In this document: piece by piece, positions 43,551-51,624 of the stretch
How positions within the stretch are numbered: position 1 is the stretch's first letter
Layout: each line of letters opens with the position of its first letter
Assembly: GCA_040221415.1 (NCBI GenBank)
Contig: JAVKEN010000018.1
Coordinates: 1-53,611 of the forward strand
DNA length: 53,611 nucleotides
DNA from: JAVKEN01 sp040221415
GTDB taxonomy: Bacteria; Pseudomonadota; Alphaproteobacteria; Rickettsiales; JABSSG01
Reading direction: 5' to 3'
Made by a program: the position numbers and the translations under genes
Notes under the pieces: model-generated
The model's input: the letters and a program-made list of their open reading frames with translations, nothing else
Databases searched by the model: none
What the model was told of the DNA's origin: nothing

Positions 43551-44174
43551 ATGATAGAAAAAAATAAAAATTCTTTACCTTCAAAACAAATAAATCATTC
43601 AATTGTTTCTGACTCTTATAACTGGGTTAAAGAAAATATAAAGGCAGATTTTCAGGTAACTAATAATACTAAGCGGTATATAAGCTCATACGGCTATGAC
43701 TATTTAAAATTAGTAAACGGAGATAGCACCTACACGCCAATCCCTGAAATACTCTTAGAGCTATGCAAAGAAATTAGTTACGCTTTTCAAGAACACTCTC
43801 TGCCGAATTGTGAACGTTATCAAAATATTATTGTATCAGTATATAACAGTGGCTTTTTGTTAGAACCCCATGTTGATGTTAACAAGGAGAGCAAATCACT
43901 TTCTAAACCAGGCTTCTATTTTGGAAATATTGTACTTGGTGTTGTATTAAAAAAAGATGAAACTGGCCATTTATATGTATCTCATGATTCAGATCCCTTT
44001 ACTCCAATTATGGATTTAGAAGAAAAAGAGGGAACTGCCTTCTTGTTACAAGAAGAATTTAGGTTTAGACCTTATCTTCATGGAGTGACTAAAACTACTA
44101 ATGAGAGAGTATCAGTAACATTTAGAACTGTAGAATTAAGTGGCAATGAGTGGCATCAAGGTGAAGAATTATGA
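43551..44174 (+). CDS. 2-oxoglutarate/Fe(II) dioxygenase, AlkB-like fold
   Basis: An oxidative enzyme of the 2OG-Fe(II) superfamily, 207 residues. The iron ligands are H107 and D109 (EPHVDV) and H177 (YLHGV). The 2-oxoglutarate contact appears as R186 within NERVSVTFR, with R192 at its end. The jelly-roll spacing is normal. The NERVSVTFR ending resembles AlkB-type proteins, but the N-terminal nucleic-acid recognition lid is not obvious, so a small-molecule substrate fits better given the neighbours. It starts five bases after the SDR stop and overlaps the next gene by four (ATGA). Confidence 0.8.
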   Translation: MIEKNKNSLPSKQINHSIVSDSYNWVKENIKADFQVTNNTKRYISSYGYDYLKLVNGDSTYTPIPEILLELCKEISYAFQEHSLPNCERYQNIIVSVYNSGFLLEPHVDVNKESKSLSKPGFYFGNIVLGVVLKKDETGHLYVSHDSDPFTPIMDLEEKEGTAFLLQEEFRFRPYLHGVTKTTNERVSVTFRTVELSGNEWHQGEEL

Positions 44175-44902
44175 AAATGATAAATAACCATGACAGAACA
44201 ATAAGAACTAACCTAGCTGCTGCATATAGGATTATTTCTTATTTGAAGATGGATGATCATACATACACTCACCTTTCTGCACGCTCATCTGACGGCAAAA
44301 GCTTTTATATATATCCTTTCGGAATGCTTTTTGAAGAAGTTACCTCTTCAAACCTTATAAAAGTCACTTTTGATGGCAACGTAATAGAAGGAAAGGAAAG
44401 CGCTTATAATAAAACTGGATATATAATTCATGGTTCCATATATAGGAATAGGCCAGATATTAATGCAATTTTTCATTTACACACATCACCTGGAATTGCA
44501 GTCTCTTCTAGTAAAAATGGCTTGTTGCCAATTAGCCAGTTTGCTTTGCATATGTATAAACAGGTTAGCTATCATAATTATAATTCTCTCTCGCTTAACT
44601 CTAAGCACGGAGAAGCGCTTGTTCATGACTTAGGTGCTAATAAGGTCATGTTTCTAAGAAATCATGGCACAATAACATCAGGTAAAACTATTCAAGAAGC
44701 CATGTTTTTTACTCATCACTTAGAACAAGCATGTAGAACACAGGTTTTATGCAACAACGTTAGGGATGTCATCTTACCTGATGATCAAACATGCATAAAA
44801 AGTAGAGATGATTTGCTAAGATTCGAAGAATCTCTTGGGGATAGAGATTGGCACGCGTGGATAAGAAAATTAGATCGCATTTGTCCAGACTATAAAAATT
44901 GA
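44171..44902 (+). CDS. Class II aldolase/adducin-domain protein
   Basis: A zinc-dependent class II aldolase-fold enzyme, 243 residues. Zinc ligands are H102 and H104 (FHLHT) and H165 (RNHG). TYTHLSAR and an N-terminal helix are also typical of the family. Members include fuculose/ribulose phosphate aldolases and epimerases, methylthioribulose dehydratase and decarboxylating enzymes of small-molecule synthesis. The ATGA overlap with the dioxygenase makes the two a unit. The reaction cannot be assigned from sequence. Confidence 0.82.
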   Translation: MKMINNHDRTIRTNLAAAYRIISYLKMDDHTYTHLSARSSDGKSFYIYPFGMLFEEVTSSNLIKVTFDGNVIEGKESAYNKTGYIIHGSIYRNRPDINAIFHLHTSPGIAVSSSKNGLLPISQFALHMYKQVSYHNYNSLSLNSKHGEALVHDLGANKVMFLRNHGTITSGKTIQEAMFFTHHLEQACRTQVLCNNVRDVILPDDQTCIKSRDDLLRFEESLGDRDWHAWIRKLDRICPDYKN

Positions 44903-44964
44903 GATTATACTCTTTAAATCAAACCTCTCCTTTTCGAATTCAGTAAAACTTCAGGTATCCTTGG

Positions 44965-44993
44965 TTGACAACATCAGCTTTAATTCATATAAA
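44965..44993 (+). promoter_or_regulatory. Promoter of tRNA-Gln
   Basis: TTGACA (44965-44970), a 17-base spacer and TATAAA (44988-44993), 15 bases before the tRNA 5' end. This is close to the ideal sigma-70 promoter. Confidence 0.75.
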
Positions 44994-45008
44994 TAAGTGG
45001 TCTTATTT

Positions 45009-45083
45009 TGGGGCGTAGCCAAGCGGTAAGGCAACGGGTTTTGATCCCGTCATGCGCAGGTTCGAATCCTGCCGCCCCAGCCA
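45009..45083 (+). tRNA. tRNA-Gln (anticodon TTG)
   Basis: A 75-nt cloverleaf with acceptor stem TGGGGCG/CGCCCCA, anticodon loop TTTTGAT, T arm GGTTCGAATCC and encoded CCA. It has its own promoter at 44965. Confidence 0.95.
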
Positions 45084-45100
45084 CATCAAGTCATTACAAA

Positions 45101-46162
45101 CTAGGTTCTTTCCTGTGGACGCCAATTAAGCAGAAACTTTGGCAATAAGTCTTTAAGCATTGGCTCTATTTTATGAGAATTCTTTTGATAGATAACCCCA
45201 ATTACAATTGTAACACTCCCTAGAAAGACAAGGCTGAAAGCAAACATATACCCACCTTTAAAGAGATGAGATGCCAAGTGCATACAATACCAAAATATTC
45301 CTACAGCACCAAATAATGCCACTATTCTTCTGCGAAGATAAATTGATAAAAGTAAAATGAATATATTAACGACAAAATAAATAAATTTATGTATCTCATT
45401 ATAACTCTTGTCAAAAGAGATGCTAAACCAGAATATTAAGGTTCCCACCAGATAAGGCCAAAATGCTAAATCAACTTCTTTATATTTCAGATCCACAACA
45501 TACGAAGTAATTAACATCAAAAAACCAAATATAAGAGAAAATTGCCTGATATATTCGATCTTATGATTCAGCATATACTGGACATTAATATTAGGAGTAA
45601 TGCCAAAAATATAGTAGCTACTTATATCTAAAGCTAAATACCAAATAATTACACTAAGAGGTAACGTAATCAGTGAAAATTTATAAAATCTTAGGGCTAA
45701 AAGAGATGCGCTGGTAGCAACAACAATATAAAGCCAGACCTCTTTTACAAATAATTTAGCACTCGCAATTTGGAAAATATTACTCGCAGGCCAATCTCCC
45801 AAAAGCTTTACATACTCGCGCGCAAAAAAGGTTATAGCCACAACCGCAGTCATGATAAATAATCCAGCCTGCATTTTTGCTCCTTTAACCCGCCACAACA
45901 ATTTACCTGCAATGACAAATAGAACTACATACGAAGCTAACAGCCCCATCATGGCCGCACTGTTCTTCCTGAATTCAAATAAAAACCATACTAATGAGCC
46001 TAGTATTAGCAATCCAGCCAAGTAATACATCACCTGCAATGACCCAGATCTCTCTTCAGATGAGTCTTTTGACTCCAGATACTTCCAAAGCTTCTCTGCT
46101 TGATTTGTATTAATTATTTTGTTAGAAGCTGCGCTTTTAAGATCGAATTTAGTAATTTGCAT
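45101..46162 (-). CDS. DUF2157-like polytopic membrane protein
   Basis: A 353-residue inner-membrane protein. A soluble N-terminus of about 45 residues (KIINTNQAEKLWKYLESKD) leads into about ten hydrophobic segments with short loops. The pattern, including an N-terminal linker helix that starts the membrane part, fits DUF2157, which has no known function. It is a single gene, facing the tRNA-Gln and separated by 68 bases from the XRE regulator gene. Confidence 0.65.
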   Translation of the reverse strand: MQITKFDLKSAASNKIINTNQAEKLWKYLESKDSSEERSGSLQVMYYLAGLLILGSLVWFLFEFRKNSAAMMGLLASYVVLFVIAGKLLWRVKGAKMQAGLFIMTAVVAITFFAREYVKLLGDWPASNIFQIASAKLFVKEVWLYIVVATSASLLALRFYKFSLITLPLSVIIWYLALDISSYYIFGITPNINVQYMLNHKIEYIRQFSLIFGFLMLITSYVVDLKYKEVDLAFWPYLVGTLIFWFSISFDKSYNEIHKFIYFVVNIFILLLSIYLRRRIVALFGAVGIFWYCMHLASHLFKGGYMFAFSLVFLGSVTIVIGVIYQKNSHKIEPMLKDLLPKFLLNWRPQERT

Positions 46163-46230
46163 GTTTGTTTACTCATATTTCATGAGTAGATTGTACAAAG
46201 TTTATTATTTTTTTAAAACTATTAAATAAT

Positions 46231-46650
46231 TCAAACTTTTTTCAACGTATTTTCTTTTAGCCTATAGAAAATAATGCCTTTTACGTATGCTGCAATTTCT
46301 TTTTTGTCCTTCGTGGAGTTTTGCTTGGAAAATATAAAAGCATCATTGGCTATCTCGTCAATAATAGTCTTTGTCATCTCAACCCTCTCCTCAAGTAATG
46401 CTTGATAAGCAATATCAAATGAAAGATGGTACAACGCATGGTCAAACTTTGAAGAAGGCGCTATTAGCAGATAGTCAGCTGGGATATTAAGGGACTTAGC
46501 AATCTTAGTAATTGCATCCTTATTCTTTGACCTACCATATATTATGTTATCTACTTTTGATTGAGGAAGCTTACTCAATCTAGCAAGCTCAGCTATTGAA
46601 ATTTGACGCTTCTCTAAATACTGTTTGATTAACTTACCAGCATTACTCAT
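46231..46650 (-). CDS. XRE-type HTH transcriptional regulator
   Basis: DNA-binding protein of 139 residues. An N-terminal helix-turn-helix of the Cro/CI type covers residues 8-62 (ISIAELARLSKLPQSKVDNIIYGRS, then AITKIAKSLNIPADYLL). The C-terminal half is helical and might bind a ligand or dimerise. The gene overlaps the SCO1 gene by eight bases, so the two are translated together, and it may regulate that transcript. The target operators are unknown. Confidence 0.82.
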   Translation of the reverse strand: MSNAGKLIKQYLEKRQISIAELARLSKLPQSKVDNIIYGRSKNKDAITKIAKSLNIPADYLLIAPSSKFDHALYHLSFDIAYQALLEERVEMTKTIIDEIANDAFIFSKQNSTKDKKEIAAYVKGIIFYRLKENTLKKV

Positions 46651-47305
46651 TATTTTTTGTTTCAGCGAATATTTTAATTATATCTTTAGCTATTTCTTCA
46701 CCCTTAGCATTCGGAATATAATGCTTTATGAATTTACCGTCAGGTCCAACCAAGTAAAAAAACGATGAATGATTGACTAAATAATTGCCTTTATCTTTCT
46801 TCGATCCTTCAACAGTTGAATAATATACCCTATACTTCTTTGCAACTTCACTTACTTCTTCAGGAGTACCTGTGAAAGCCATAATTTCAACACCCATAGA
46901 ATCAAAGTAATTTTTTAATACTTCTGATGTATCTCGCTCTGGATCAATTGTAATAAATACTAGCTGTAATTTTGAATATAAATCACTGTCTTTAGATTTT
47001 ATATCTTCAAGTGCCGTAGAAACCTGCATTATACTTGCAGGGCATATATCAGGACAATTAGTAAATCCAAAATAGACCAACAAATATTTTCCACGTAATG
47101 ACTTGCTATCAATTTTTAAGTCATCTTGATTAGTAAGGACAAAATCACCACCAAACTCACTAGGATTTAATTTAGCCTTTTCAAGAATATCTATGCTGCC
47201 TGCTTTCGGCTTAGGCTCTGGGGTTTTGGTAATAATAACTACTAAAGAAAACAAAATTAAACACACGCCTAATATGCTAACTATTTTAAATAGGTTTTTT
47301 TTCAT
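46643..47305 (-). CDS. SCO1/SenC copper chaperone for cytochrome oxidase
   Basis: Membrane-anchored thioredoxin-fold protein that delivers copper to the CuA site of cytochrome c oxidase. It is 220 residues. One N-terminal helix anchors it (about 6-26). The copper-binding cysteines C84 and C88 lie in TNCPDICP, and the histidine H179 in LVNHSSFFYL. It implies that an aa3-type oxidase exists elsewhere in the genome, in addition to the bd oxidase in this window. Confidence 0.92.
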   Translation of the reverse strand: MKKNLFKIVSILGVCLILFSLVVIITKTPEPKPKAGSIDILEKAKLNPSEFGGDFVLTNQDDLKIDSKSLRGKYLLVYFGFTNCPDICPASIMQVSTALEDIKSKDSDLYSKLQLVFITIDPERDTSEVLKNYFDSMGVEIMAFTGTPEEVSEVAKKYRVYYSTVEGSKKDKGNYLVNHSSFFYLVGPDGKFIKHYIPNAKGEEIAKDIIKIFAETKNNE

Positions 47306-47369
47306 AAATAATTTTTTAAAGATGCAATCAAATTTTCCAATTCATAATAAACTTTATTAGATGAAATGT

Positions 47370-47400
47370 AAAAAAAAAGGTGCTGAAAATCAGCACCTTT
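47370..47400 (-). terminator. Intrinsic terminator after the virB2-like gene
   Basis: On the minus strand, AAAGGTGCTGA / TCAGCACCTTT (11-bp perfect stem, three-base loop) is followed by a run of T. It lies about 20 bases after the pilin stop. Confidence 0.9.
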
Positions 47401-47419
47401 AAGAACTTAAAATCTTTTT

Positions 47420-47764
47420 TTAGCCACACATGCCAGCATCAGCATTTCCACCTGTTCCAGCAGAAATCCAGTTAACGATACTTGCAGCACCGAAAATCAT
47501 ACCAATACCAACTGCAGTTGCGATAGCTAAAGGCCAAGATAGTTTACCTATAAACAGGCCAATACCCAGAACTATAATGGCAATTGTAGCAATAGCTTTA
47601 CCAATACCACCGCTTAATTGGTTTACAACGTTACATAAAACCTGTGTAATCGCATCATTATTTGTTGCAGCAAGTGCAAACTCTGAAGCCATAAAAATCC
47701 CAAAAATAGATAGAATCGATACGGCAATAAAATTCTTAGATAAATTTAACTCAAACTTTTTCAT
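47420..47764 (-). CDS. virB2: VirB2/TrbC-type T4SS pilin
   Basis: The major pilin candidate of a type IV secretion system. The 114-residue precursor starts at the ATG at 47764, with AAGGGA upstream; an earlier start is less likely. The signal peptide ends near ALAAT (residue 33). The mature part of about 80 residues has a cysteine (C44), two hydrophobic segments (KAIATIAIIVLGIGLFI and PLAIATAVGIGMIFGAA) joined by a short basic turn, and a C-terminal cysteine (AGMCG). It is a single gene with its own terminator, not inside a virB operon, a layout known in Rickettsiales. Confidence 0.85.
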   Translation of the reverse strand: MKKFELNLSKNFIAVSILSIFGIFMASEFALAATNNDAITQVLCNVVNQLSGGIGKAIATIAIIVLGIGLFIGKLSWPLAIATAVGIGMIFGAASIVNWISAGTGGNADAGMCG

Positions 47765-47907
47765 AACATTTCTTCCCTTATAAGTTGTAGTTACACACAT
47801 TTTAAATTGTAACACTATTAGAAAATTAAAGTCCAGGTATAAAATGAAATTTTTTTCGATTCATACGCTTTAATTTCAACAAGACGATGCTAAATGCAGC
47901 TTTTTTA

Positions 47908-48909
47908 TCACATCCGTTGTAATTTAAGATCTGCAAGCACACAGTAACACATAGCTTCCACAACAGGGATTGCCCGTATTATTGTTGTTGGATCATGCCT
48001 GCCTTGCTTTGACTTTACTACACCCTCTTTACTGTGCAAGTTGCCTTTTATTGAACTAGGCGGCTTTGTTACGAATCTAATCACTATATCTTTACCATTA
48101 CTAATTCCGGCGTCTATACCCCCCTCATCTATTTGGTGATATTCACTGCCCAGCAAATCTATACCCTTAAACCCCAAACCAAACTCTACTCCTTTTATAG
48201 AGTTTATTGATAAAATTGCTTCTCCAAGCCTTGCAGATAGTTTTCTATATATAGGTTCACCGAAGCCTGCTTCTAAATTTTTTATGACAACCTGCCCAAC
48301 TCCACCAAGAGAATCTCTTTTTTGGGAGCACTCAATTATAATTTTCTCCCATTCACTCAGAATATTTTTATCCGGACAATACAAATGGTTTGTTTTAGCA
48401 AACTCATAATCAAAACTTTCGGCTTTCACTTTACCAATTTGAATGATTGAAGAACAAATTTTTACCTTATTGCTTATAATCTTTCTAGCAATAGCTCCAG
48501 CTATGACTCTACTAGCCGTCTCTCTTGCACTAGCTCTACCACCACCACGTGGATCTCTAATGCCATATTTAACCTCATACACATAATCTCCATGACCTTT
48601 TCTGAAGTTCTTGGAATGATTATTATAATCTAGTGGTCGATGATCTTGATTCCAAATAATTGTAGAAATTGGTGCACCCGTTGTCTTCCCTTCATAGACC
48701 CCAGACAAGATTTCAATTTTATCTGGCTCGTTTCTAGGGGAAACAAACAAAGAGCCTCCTGGCCTTCTTTTGTCTAAAAAGCCTTGAATATATTTTTCTG
48801 AAACATCTAAACCAGCAGGAACTCCATCTATGACACATCCGATAGCTTTTCCATGACTCTCCCCCCAAGTGGTAAATCTAAAAAAATCACCAAAACTATT
48901 ACTTGCCAT
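47908..48909 (-). CDS. aroC: Chorismate synthase
   Basis: Last enzyme of the shikimate pathway; it makes chorismate from EPSP using reduced FMN. It is 333 residues, slightly shorter than average. Signatures: GESHGKAIGCVIDGVPAG, DPRGGGRASARETASRV and the C-terminal RHDPTTIIRAIPVVEAM. It follows fabI by five bases. Its presence implies at least part of aromatic synthesis, which is unusual for obligate intracellular Rickettsiales; the organism also imports aromatic amino acids. Confidence 0.95.
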   Translation of the reverse strand: MASNSFGDFFRFTTWGESHGKAIGCVIDGVPAGLDVSEKYIQGFLDKRRPGGSLFVSPRNEPDKIEILSGVYEGKTTGAPISTIIWNQDHRPLDYNNHSKNFRKGHGDYVYEVKYGIRDPRGGGRASARETASRVIAGAIARKIISNKVKICSSIIQIGKVKAESFDYEFAKTNHLYCPDKNILSEWEKIIIECSQKRDSLGGVGQVVIKNLEAGFGEPIYRKLSARLGEAILSINSIKGVEFGLGFKGIDLLGSEYHQIDEGGIDAGISNGKDIVIRFVTKPPSSIKGNLHSKEGVVKSKQGRHDPTTIIRAIPVVEAMCYCVLADLKLQRM

Positions 48910-48914
48910 TAAGA

Positions 48915-49736
48915 CTATACAGTAGAGATGTCTGGAGCGTCTACAGCCTTCATTCCCACCACTCTATAACCTGAGTCGACGTAAACTACTTGCCCTGTAG
49001 TCCCAGAACTCATATCACTTAATAGGAATGCAGCCGTATTACCCACCTCTTCAGTAGTAGTATTTCTTCTCAAAGGAGAATTATACTCGTTCCACTTTAG
49101 AATATATCTAAAATCCCCTATACCTGATGCAGCCAAAGTTTTAATTGGCCCAGCTGATATAGCATTCACTCTGATATTTTGAGGACCAAGATCCATTGCT
49201 AAGTATTGAACACTCGTTTCAAGAGCAGATTTCGCCACACCCATCACATTATAATGCGGCATAACTTTCTCAGCACCATAATATGTCATGGTGATTATGC
49301 TACCGCCATTTTTCATTAATTTGTGAGCTCTCTGAACAACAGCCGTCAGAGAATAACAAGATACATTCATTGTAAGTAGGAAATTATCCATCGTTGTGTC
49401 AACGTACTTTCCTTTCAACTCTTCCTTGTTAGAAAACGCTATTGAATGCACTATAAAGTCTAAACTTCCCCACTCCTTCTCTAAATCTTCGAATAACGTA
49501 TCAATCGATCCCGGATTTGTCACATCACACTCATACACCAAATTAGAACCGAGCTCTTTTGCTATCGGATCAATTCGCTTTTTGAGAGCTTCACCTTGAT
49601 AGGTAAATGCAAGATCAGCACCTTGTGCATGTGCAGCCCTAGCTATTCCGTAAGCTATGGATCTTTCATTAGCTATACCCATCACAAGGCCTCTTTTCCC
49701 TTTTAAAATATCTCCACTGAAAATTTTATTACTCAT
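48915..49736 (-). CDS. fabI: Enoyl-ACP reductase (NADH), FabI
   Basis: Reduces the enoyl-ACP double bond in the fatty-acid elongation cycle. The 273 residues begin at the ATG at 49736 (a GTG 12 bases upstream is not needed). FabI-type motifs are GIANERSIAYGIA and the catalytic Tyr/Lys in YNVMGVAKSALE, with a Tyr-Tyr pair just before (MTYYGAEKV). It heads a two-gene unit with aroC and has its own promoter. It supplies acyl chains for phospholipid and lipid A. Confidence 0.96.
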   Translation of the reverse strand: MSNKIFSGDILKGKRGLVMGIANERSIAYGIARAAHAQGADLAFTYQGEALKKRIDPIAKELGSNLVYECDVTNPGSIDTLFEDLEKEWGSLDFIVHSIAFSNKEELKGKYVDTTMDNFLLTMNVSCYSLTAVVQRAHKLMKNGGSIITMTYYGAEKVMPHYNVMGVAKSALETSVQYLAMDLGPQNIRVNAISAGPIKTLAASGIGDFRYILKWNEYNSPLRRNTTTEEVGNTAAFLLSDMSSGTTGQVVYVDSGYRVVGMKAVDAPDISTV

Positions 49737-49772
49737 TACTAAAACCACTTATAATCTTTTTAAATCTCTGAA

Positions 49773-49801
49773 AATATAATCAATATCTCCGATGATAGCA
49801 A
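49773..49801 (-). promoter_or_regulatory. Promoter of fabI-aroC
   Basis: On the minus strand, TTGCTA (49801-49796), a 17-base spacer and TATATT (49778-49773), 37 bases before the fabI ATG. Confidence 0.6.
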
Positions 49802-49808
49802 ATGTTTG

Positions 49809-50690
49809 TTATTTTTTATAAAAGTTTTTTGGCCATCTTCTGTGAAGCCAAAACCATTGCTCAGGATGCTTTTCTATCCACCTTTGATAAAAAGCGTTTA
49901 TTTTGGCTGTTATAGACTCTAAATCATCGCCCTTTGCAATATTAATCGGCTCCTCAACATAAATATCATAATCCGTGCCTTTGCTAAGACCCCTCACTGA
50001 CATTAACGGCAATAGATCAATGCCACGTTGTAAAGCAAGTTTTGAGGCTAATATTCCGGTCATTACTTTATGACCAAAAAAATCAGATGCTATGCCGTCA
50101 TTCTGCTTTTGATCAGATAACAAACACACCAGTCTATTATCTCGCAAAGAAGCAATGATTTTTTTTACTCCGAATACAGATTTTGGTATTTGCTCAACAC
50201 CAGATTGCCCTCTTATCTTCAAAACGGCCTGGTCAATGTATGGGTTGTTAATTTTTCTATAAACTACCGCCATATTGCAACCAAGGCTGGTCATCTTTGC
50301 TAAGCTATTCTCCCAATTGCCATAATGACCTGTCAGAATAATAGCCCCCTTATTTTTCTTAAGTGACTTCTTGACGTTATTGAAGCCATGAATCTTCACA
50401 TGCTTTTCCAAGTATCCTTTTGATAATTTAAACGTTTTTGGATACTCACCAACCACTCTTCCTAAATTACACCACATTTTTTTAATTATTTCTTTTTTCC
50501 TTGATTGAGACATCCTAGGAAAAGCAAGGCCTAGATTTTTATAAGCAACAGAAGTTACAGGAAGCCATGGACCTATCGATGAAAAAAGCTTTCCCATTAA
50601 AAGCGAAGACATTCTGTACGGCAAAAGACGCATGAATAAATACACCACAGAGAAAGATAGTAATTCAAAAACGTGCTTAATTTTTTTCAT
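49809..50690 (-). CDS. lpxL: Lipid A acyltransferase, LpxL/HtrB family
   Basis: Adds a secondary acyl chain to Kdo-lipid A on the inner membrane. It is 293 residues. An N-terminal membrane segment precedes the catalytic HX4E motif HYGNWE (H122, E127), with the family end LEWFWLHRRW-like WFWLHRRWPKN. It overlaps lpxK by 14 bases in the operon waaA-lpxK-lpxL. The chain length transferred is not readable from sequence. Confidence 0.93.
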   Translation of the reverse strand: MKKIKHVFELLSFSVVYLFMRLLPYRMSSLLMGKLFSSIGPWLPVTSVAYKNLGLAFPRMSQSRKKEIIKKMWCNLGRVVGEYPKTFKLSKGYLEKHVKIHGFNNVKKSLKKNKGAIILTGHYGNWENSLAKMTSLGCNMAVVYRKINNPYIDQAVLKIRGQSGVEQIPKSVFGVKKIIASLRDNRLVCLLSDQKQNDGIASDFFGHKVMTGILASKLALQRGIDLLPLMSVRGLSKGTDYDIYVEEPINIAKGDDLESITAKINAFYQRWIEKHPEQWFWLHRRWPKNFYKK

Positions 50691-51624
50691 TTAAAACTTT
50701 TAATAAATTATCATCGTTCTCTATTTTCAGCTCATATTCAACAACTAAAATATCTTTCTTGTCATGTATTTTAATTGCGTCCTTCCTGGTAGTAACAAGT
50801 TTTGCGTTCTTATCTTTAGCAACTTTTTTTAAATACTCTATATCATTATTAGTATATTGATAATGATCAGGATAATTTTTTGTTCCAACTAATTCTGCCC
50901 CAAGATGCTTTAAAGGCTCATAAAACTTCTCAGGGAACCCTATGCCACAAAATGCAAATAGCCTACTTTCTAAATCCACCTTACTATCAGAATGTGCGGT
51001 AATTAAAGGTTTGCCATATTTCTTTAAGCATCTCAGAAAGTTTTTATCTTCTGAATTCACAACCACAATAGCGTCTACTTTCTTTATAGCGCTGCTAATA
51101 AACTCTCTGAGTGGGCCAGATGGAATAATAAAATTATTCCCAAACTTCTGCAAGCCATCTACAACTAAGATAGCTTTGTCTTTATAAAATCTATAATTTT
51201 GCAAACCATCATCGACTATAATTATATCTGCCTTGCTGTTTTTTGCGGCATATCTAATACTGCCTAATCTTGTTTGTGCAATGTACACATCAGCAATTTT
51301 ACACATCTCAAACGCTTCTTCCACCACAGCGGAGTTGTATTTCGAATTAGAAGTAATATGGAATTTTCCTCCTGAATTTGATTTATAGTTCCGCACAGCA
51401 AAACAGACTTTTCTTCCTTTAGAAATGAGCAATTTTGCTAGAGCTATTGAAACAGGTGTTTTTCCGGCACCTCCCGCAACAACATTCCCTACACATATTA
51501 TTTTTTTGTCAAACCTCTCCTCTCTAGAAAAAATTGAATCTACAATTGCAAAAAACCAATAAGCAAGACTGAAAGGTAATAATAAGAATGATGCTAAATT
51601 CTTCTTTTGCCAAAACTTTATCAT
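50677..51624 (-). CDS. lpxK: Tetraacyldisaccharide 4'-kinase
   Basis: Phosphorylates the 4' position of the lipid A disaccharide at the inner membrane. It is 315 residues. An N-terminal hydrophobic helix leads to Walker A VGNVVAGGAGKTP (45-57), and IIVDDGLQNYRFYKD provides the acidic catalytic residues, as usual. It overlaps waaA by four bases (ATGA) and lpxL by 14. Confidence 0.95.
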   Translation of the reverse strand: MIKFWQKKNLASFLLLPFSLAYWFFAIVDSIFSREERFDKKIICVGNVVAGGAGKTPVSIALAKLLISKGRKVCFAVRNYKSNSGGKFHITSNSKYNSAVVEEAFEMCKIADVYIAQTRLGSIRYAAKNSKADIIIVDDGLQNYRFYKDKAILVVDGLQKFGNNFIIPSGPLREFISSAIKKVDAIVVVNSEDKNFLRCLKKYGKPLITAHSDSKVDLESRLFAFCGIGFPEKFYEPLKHLGAELVGTKNYPDHYQYTNNDIEYLKKVAKDKNAKLVTTRKDAIKIHDKKDILVVEYELKIENDDNLLKVLNEKN

